A stretch of 22,592 bases of DNA, taken from contig BFEA01000511.1 in NCBI GenBank assembly GCA_003427395.1, positions 640,173 to 662,764 on the forward strand. Reading direction: 5' to 3'. Source of the DNA: Chara braunii (Eukaryota > Streptophyta > Charophyceae > Charales > Characeae). Below are positions 17,648 to 22,592 of the stretch, in pieces. Below the pieces are notes generated by a model that saw only the letters and a list, made by a program, of their open reading frames with translations, did not search any database and was not told the origin of the DNA. Position 1 is the first letter of the stretch. Every line of letters begins with the position of its first letter. The position numbers and the translations under genes are program-made.

Positions 17648-18552
17648 ACTCCTCTCTCTCTTTCCTCATCACTTCCGATGCGGGCAGTCCGTCGCGTCGC
17701 ACCAACACTGAGTCGTCACCCCGCTTAGTCCAAGCACACAAGCCAAGTTCGCCTGTTGTCGAAGGGCGCAGTGTCTCGGCCCTCCGCTGAGTACCCAATG
17801 CTTGTTCGGACCCGCTACTTACCTGTTACCAGCCCGGGAAACCTGCTGCTGAATGGGCCTTCGCGGGGTACTGGATCTCCTCAGTGCACTGAGTGTCTGC
17901 TCACGGGTCGAGTCTGCAGTGTATCGAGTGCCTACACACGTATCAAATTCGTTGCATATCGTACATCCTTTTACTCACCGCTGTGTATTCCGCGTGCCCT
18001 CACTGTAGACCCGGTACCAGTTCGCAGGGTCATGCTGAATCGACATGGCCCTTTACTGGGCTTCCCAGTGGTACTGCACATGCTCGGTGCTCTGCCCTAC
18101 AACGGGTCAGCCTGTAGTCGAAGTGATCGTCGGGTTTCGTCCAGCGCGATAGAGAAGGGGGTGGCACAGTCCATTCTACCGCGCGTCGGGTCCCGATGGT
18201 CGTGATCTGGGCCAGGTGCAGGGGCGTGATAGAGATAGTTGGCGCGGTCTTCTCAGCCGCAAGCCGGACTCCTGTAGCTGGGTTGTGGGGTAGGTGCGGA
18301 GGCTACGGTCACTATTAGTAAAAGATAAAAATATAGAGAAAAGGAAAAAGAAAGGAAGGTGAGGGGTTGAGCGCGGAGCCTCAGATCCGTGTCTTGACCT
18401 GGATCGTTGCCTTTGAGTTTTGGAGTCTGGGGGGAGCTTCAGTGATGCTGAAACGAGAGAGAACTTTGAAGTGTCGTTTCTCTCTTTCTATTGATATTAC
18501 TATTATTATTGTTGCCTATTTCTCCTATTTTACTGCTTGTTCTGACGTTTTG
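17648..18552. other. Unassigned region
   Basis: An open plus-strand frame of 149 codons at 17756-18205 has no ATG near its start and no family I recognise. It shows C-x2-C strings in two different frames (CTECLL about 17897; CIECLH about 17919) from an imperfect duplication of TGCACTGAGTGTCTGC-like sequence, so I do not treat it as a gene. From 18310 to 18360 the plus strand is A/G-rich, and 18476-18545 is pyrimidine-rich. Confidence 0.45.
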
Positions 18553-18980
18553 TGAGAAACAAACGGTTCGTTTTCAAACTGTGATTACTGACTGGCGGCC
18601 TAGAATGGCCTGATCGTTTGCGCCTCCGTTGTCCCTGGCGCAGGACCCCAAAAGAGGGGCAACCTGGGACCGCTTTGGTAGGAGGCTTATCACCCCCCGT
18701 GGAGGGTCATAGGCCCCCTCCTTGCCACCGGACACGGGTACCCGCTAGTTGTAATCCGACAATTCCCTTTGAGTAGAAAGACTGTTGGTTGGTATCCCGT
18801 TAGTTCTAGGCATGTAGTCACATCACAAGGGTTAGTGATTGACAGTAGTCCGGTGTGTCTGGCTCGTGCTCTGACTATTGAGTTGCGGTCTCTCAAATTT
18901 TCTTTATAAACTAATTGATTTATTTATTTTAGTAATCATTTGAATTCTTCAATTAGAACATGGGGGTCGTGACGAGAGAC
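18553..18980 (+). other. Possible LTR end and primer-binding site, weak
   Basis: The sequence ...TTCAATTAGAACA (ending 18960) is followed by TGGGGGTCGTGACGAGAG. This is the CA|TGG junction expected where a 5' LTR meets a tRNA primer-binding site. A TTTATAAA-like box lies at about 18902. About 190 bp downstream an unrecognised charged ORF starts, where gag would be. I cannot name a matching tRNA and see no second LTR, so this is a suggestion only. Confidence 0.2.
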
Positions 18981-19170
18981 AAACCTATAAAGGACTAGGC
19001 AAACGAGTCCTCGGTTACTAGTCCGTGGGAAGCATTCAGGGGCTTCCTCCGTGCCAACGACCAGTGGACAGCTAGAAGTGAGAAGTGGCTAGGTGTTTGC
19101 GAGAAGGAAGGGGCCGACTGAGTACGCGCTCACTGAGTATCGGGGCCCTGCTGGTCGTGAGATCGTAACC

Positions 19171-19653
19171 ATGGTGCGGAGCAGCAGACTGTACGGCTAC
19201 AGGCTGAAGCACCTCCAGTTTATCTGGAGATGGGAGCGAATGACTGAGGAGGGGCCTACCGTGACTGCGATCCTGGACTATAGTCGCGACAATCAGGAGG
19301 CAAGGCTAAAAATCAACGCCGAAGGAGGGAGAGAAGAGGAGATGAGCTCGGACCAGGGACTGCAGCTGGCGATCATGGAGGCTAAAGACAGAGCCGAGAG
19401 GAGGTGCCGGAGAGACGGAATCACAAACGAAATTAAGGTGACTATCTCGTACCAAGAGAGAGAGACCTCGATGGACACTGTGGAAAGGGAACAACGATAT
19501 CTAGACCGCGACACAGAAGCAAAGAGTGAGGAGAGTGACCAGGAGATCCGGACCCGGTCCTGGCATGGCCTGGATCAGTGGCGAAGGGACCACCCGCCTG
19601 CGGAGCCTGTTGAGAGCGGCCCAGTGGTCAACTCGAAGCGGCGGGAGAACTAG
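19171..19653 (+). CDS. Hypothetical charged ORF, possibly a gag-like relic
   Basis: ATG at 19171 has a strong context (ACCATGG); the frame is open from 19093 and ends at TAG 19651-19653 (160 codons). The protein starts MVRSSRLYGYRLKHLQFIWR and contains TVTAILDYSRDNQEARLKI, then becomes very charged, with many Arg/Glu (EAKDRAERRCRRDG, REQRYLDRDTEAKSEE), probably helical or coiled-coil. After the stop the same frame continues as EQRESEAGSTSNEDKTEKAR to about 19761, suggesting decay. I do not recognise the family. Its position after a possible LTR/primer site, and the following purine-rich low-complexity DNA, would fit a retroelement gag, but no gag or zinc-knuckle motif is visible. Confidence 0.35.
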   Translation: MVRSSRLYGYRLKHLQFIWRWERMTEEGPTVTAILDYSRDNQEARLKINAEGGREEEMSSDQGLQLAIMEAKDRAERRCRRDGITNEIKVTISYQERETSMDTVEREQRYLDRDTEAKSEESDQEIRTRSWHGLDQWRRDHPPAEPVESGPVVNSKRREN

Positions 19654-19835
19654 GCTGTTGAGCAGCGAGAATCTGAGGCGGGGTCAACGAGCAATGAGGA
19701 CAAGACAGAAAAGGCGAGACAGTTACGAGAGAGGGGTGCGACAGTTAAGAGAGAGAGAGAGTGAGGATCAGTCGGGCTGATGAGCCCATGAAGTCGTCTC
19801 GCGACGATATCGCGAATGAGACAATAGGATTGGCA

Positions 19836-21419
<1,584 letters not shown>

Positions 21420-21426
21420 TTTTATC

Positions 21427-21700
21427 TTTTTTTTTTTTTGTTACTCTCTTCATAGCCACAAGGCCCTGCCGCGGCCGGCGTCAAATCCCCACCACTGCTC
21501 GGTCCCTCCGACTGCGTCGCCCCGAGAGTACCGCGGGTCCACCCCACGTCGTCACTCCGCCCGTCCTTGGCCTCGTGGAGCCTGTTCGGCACCGCGGACT
21601 TTCGCGCATAGCTCGAGCAACATTGCAGCCGAGATCAAAGAGAAGGAGAGGAGAGGGTTGCGCGAAGTTATAGCGCGGGAGGCGGCGGGTTGTCAGTGCG
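21427..21700 (-). mobile_element. Candidate A-tailed retroposon, minus strand
   Basis: A T13 run on plus (21427-21439) ends a GC-rich block, so on minus a GC-rich unit is followed by poly(A). About 40 nt before the tail, minus strand has GGATTTGACGCC, a loose match to the Pol III B box. No A box was confirmed and no target-site duplication was found. An alternative is that the T-tract plus CATAG at 21451-21455 is a plus-strand splice acceptor. Confidence 0.25.
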
Positions 21701-22263
21701 AGGTGCGGGCAGCGCAGGGTGTAGATGAGCAGGACAGGAGAAAGGTGGGGAGTTAGGGGGTTCGACCCGCGGGGTTGCATGGTCCTACGTGATTGGGGTG
21801 TTCGTCCAAGTGGTGCGCGCTTTCCCGCTCTCCACATTGATCCGAGCATCCCAACTACGCGGCCCATCACTTCGCGGAGAAGATGGGGCAAGGATCGAGC
21901 TGGGCAGAGGGGAGGACGAAGAGTCTGGAATGGGGGAAATGCGCGTTGAAAGAAGGGAAGATGGCGCGAGAATGCGAAGCAAGAAACGGGGGCGCGAGAC
22001 GCGCGAAGAAGTCGGGGCTTAGGCGCGCGCGCGCAAAATTTCAAAAAGTCCCCACCGAAACCGTTTCTTGGTTTTCATGCCGCGGCCGCTATTCGCCCAC
22101 GCGGGAATTATTGACCAAAAATGAAAAAGCCGTTTCGAAAAGAAAACAAAAGCAAAAAGAAAGAAAAACCCCTGTTTGTCCGCATCCGTGCCTCGGGGCT
22201 TCCGGGGGATTTTTCCTCAGGGATACAGCAAGCCGCGCGGTACGGATCGGAGCTTATCACACG
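21701..22263. other. GC-rich block without recognised gene
   Basis: Up to about 22035 the DNA is GC- and CpG-rich, with a (GC)6 run at 22023-22034. Long Arg/Pro-rich frames are open on both strands at once (for example 21481-22044 on minus), as expected from composition. From about 22040 it turns A-rich on plus. It could be a promoter-type CpG region, but no TATA box or convincing ORF supports this. Confidence 0.4.
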
Positions 22264-22360
22264 CCACACAGCCTCTTGAATTGAAAGTTGGAACTTCCAT
22301 GTCACCACACAGCCTCTTGAATTGAAAGTTGGGGCTTCCATGTCGCCACACAGCCTCTTG
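22264..22360 (+). repeat. 41-bp tandem repeat, about 2.4 copies
   Basis: Units start at 22264, 22305 and 22346 (CCACACAGCCTCTTG...). Units 1 and 2 agree at 38 of 41 positions; unit 3 breaks off after 15 bp. Minus-strand frames through it encode repeated short peptides but show no start or motif. Confidence 0.93.
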
Positions 22361-22592
22361 GAAGTCAGAGGGTGGCTCTTGAAACTCTTTCCAGAGTGAA
22401 ACACCAGCCTGGCATCCGTGGCTGTTCAAGCGTCAAGGGGTCGGCAGATCCTCCTTGGGTTTTCAAGTGTCAACGGGTCAGGCGGTTGGCGCGTCCTCGG
22501 CCTATCCCTTGATGGAGTTTCAAGAGCCACGTCCAGGTTGTGAAGCCTGGGACTAAGTCCCACTAGAGGGGGGAGGAGGGGGGGGGGGGGGG
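22361..22592. other. Unassigned end of window
   Basis: Contains an imperfect pair TTCAAGCGTCAAGGGGTC (22425) and TTCAAGTGTCAACGGGTC (22462), 37 bp apart, and ends in a G-rich run (22567-22592). No gene seen. Confidence 0.5.

Noticed and set aside
19775-19825. Possible hammerhead ribozyme (CTGATGAG ... CGCGAATGAGAC)
   Set aside because: The CTGATGA core is present, but the segment between it and GAA does not form a proper stem II; instead local hairpins pair TCGTC with GACGA and GGGCT with AGCCC. The core GAAA is also not met.
21481-22044. 187-codon minus-strand ORF
   Set aside because: Arg/Pro-rich with overlapping open frames on the other strand, as expected in GC-rich DNA; no motif.

Overview
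The window reads as a gene-poor, repeat-rich stretch of a eukaryotic nuclear genome, drafted to modest quality (several N positions in the first 2.6 kb). There are no bacterial-type operons, no rRNA and no intact tRNA gene. The best-supported content is the debris of LTR retrotransposons, with A-tailed insertions, a small cluster of tRNA-related repeats, tandem repeats and microsatellites. A Ty3/gypsy chromovirus with a chromodomain-like tail and GPY/F-type integrase end fits a plant or green alga. My impression that it resembles elements of charophyte algae such as Chara is from memory and cannot be tested here.

Layout: 1-4.1 kb holds no recognisable gene, one candidate A-tailed insertion near 1.6 kb, and the first copy of an 80-bp repeat (2815-2894). 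4.1-10.3 kb is a plus-strand Ty3/gypsy gag-pol relic in the order gag, protease, RT, RNase H, integrase, chromodomain-like tail. It carries many stops and frameshifts, an antisense A-tailed insertion inside RT (7286-8062), and loss of the YxDD catalytic box. 10.3-11.3 kb is the candidate 3' LTR and the second 80-bp repeat copy. 11.65-12.95 kb is a possible host locus: a 16-bp palindrome, three ACGTGGC elements about 20 bp apart, and an ORF for an acidic, Asn/Asp-rich protein continuing in the same frame beyond one TAG.

13.4-13.6 kb is a 47-bp tandem repeat with a conserved hairpin. 13.7-14.5 kb has three copies of a repeat with a tRNA-like Pol III A/B-box head on the minus strand. 14.5-16.7 kb is a second, unrelated LTR-element gag relic on the minus strand, including a clean CCHC zinc knuckle in a 49-codon ORF. 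16.7-19.1 kb has no recognised gene, with a possible LTR end just before an unrecognised charged ORF (19171-19653), followed by a 100-bp (GA)50 tract. 20-22.6 kb is unassigned, with a GC-rich block at about 21.45-22.05 kb bordered by a T-tract, and a 41-bp tandem repeat near the end.

No set of genes here works together as a new pathway. The items most worth a second look are the ACGTGGC-array/acidic-Asn-rich locus, the hairpin tandem repeat, the tRNA-like repeat cluster with its T-tract, and the pattern of lesions in the chromovirus.
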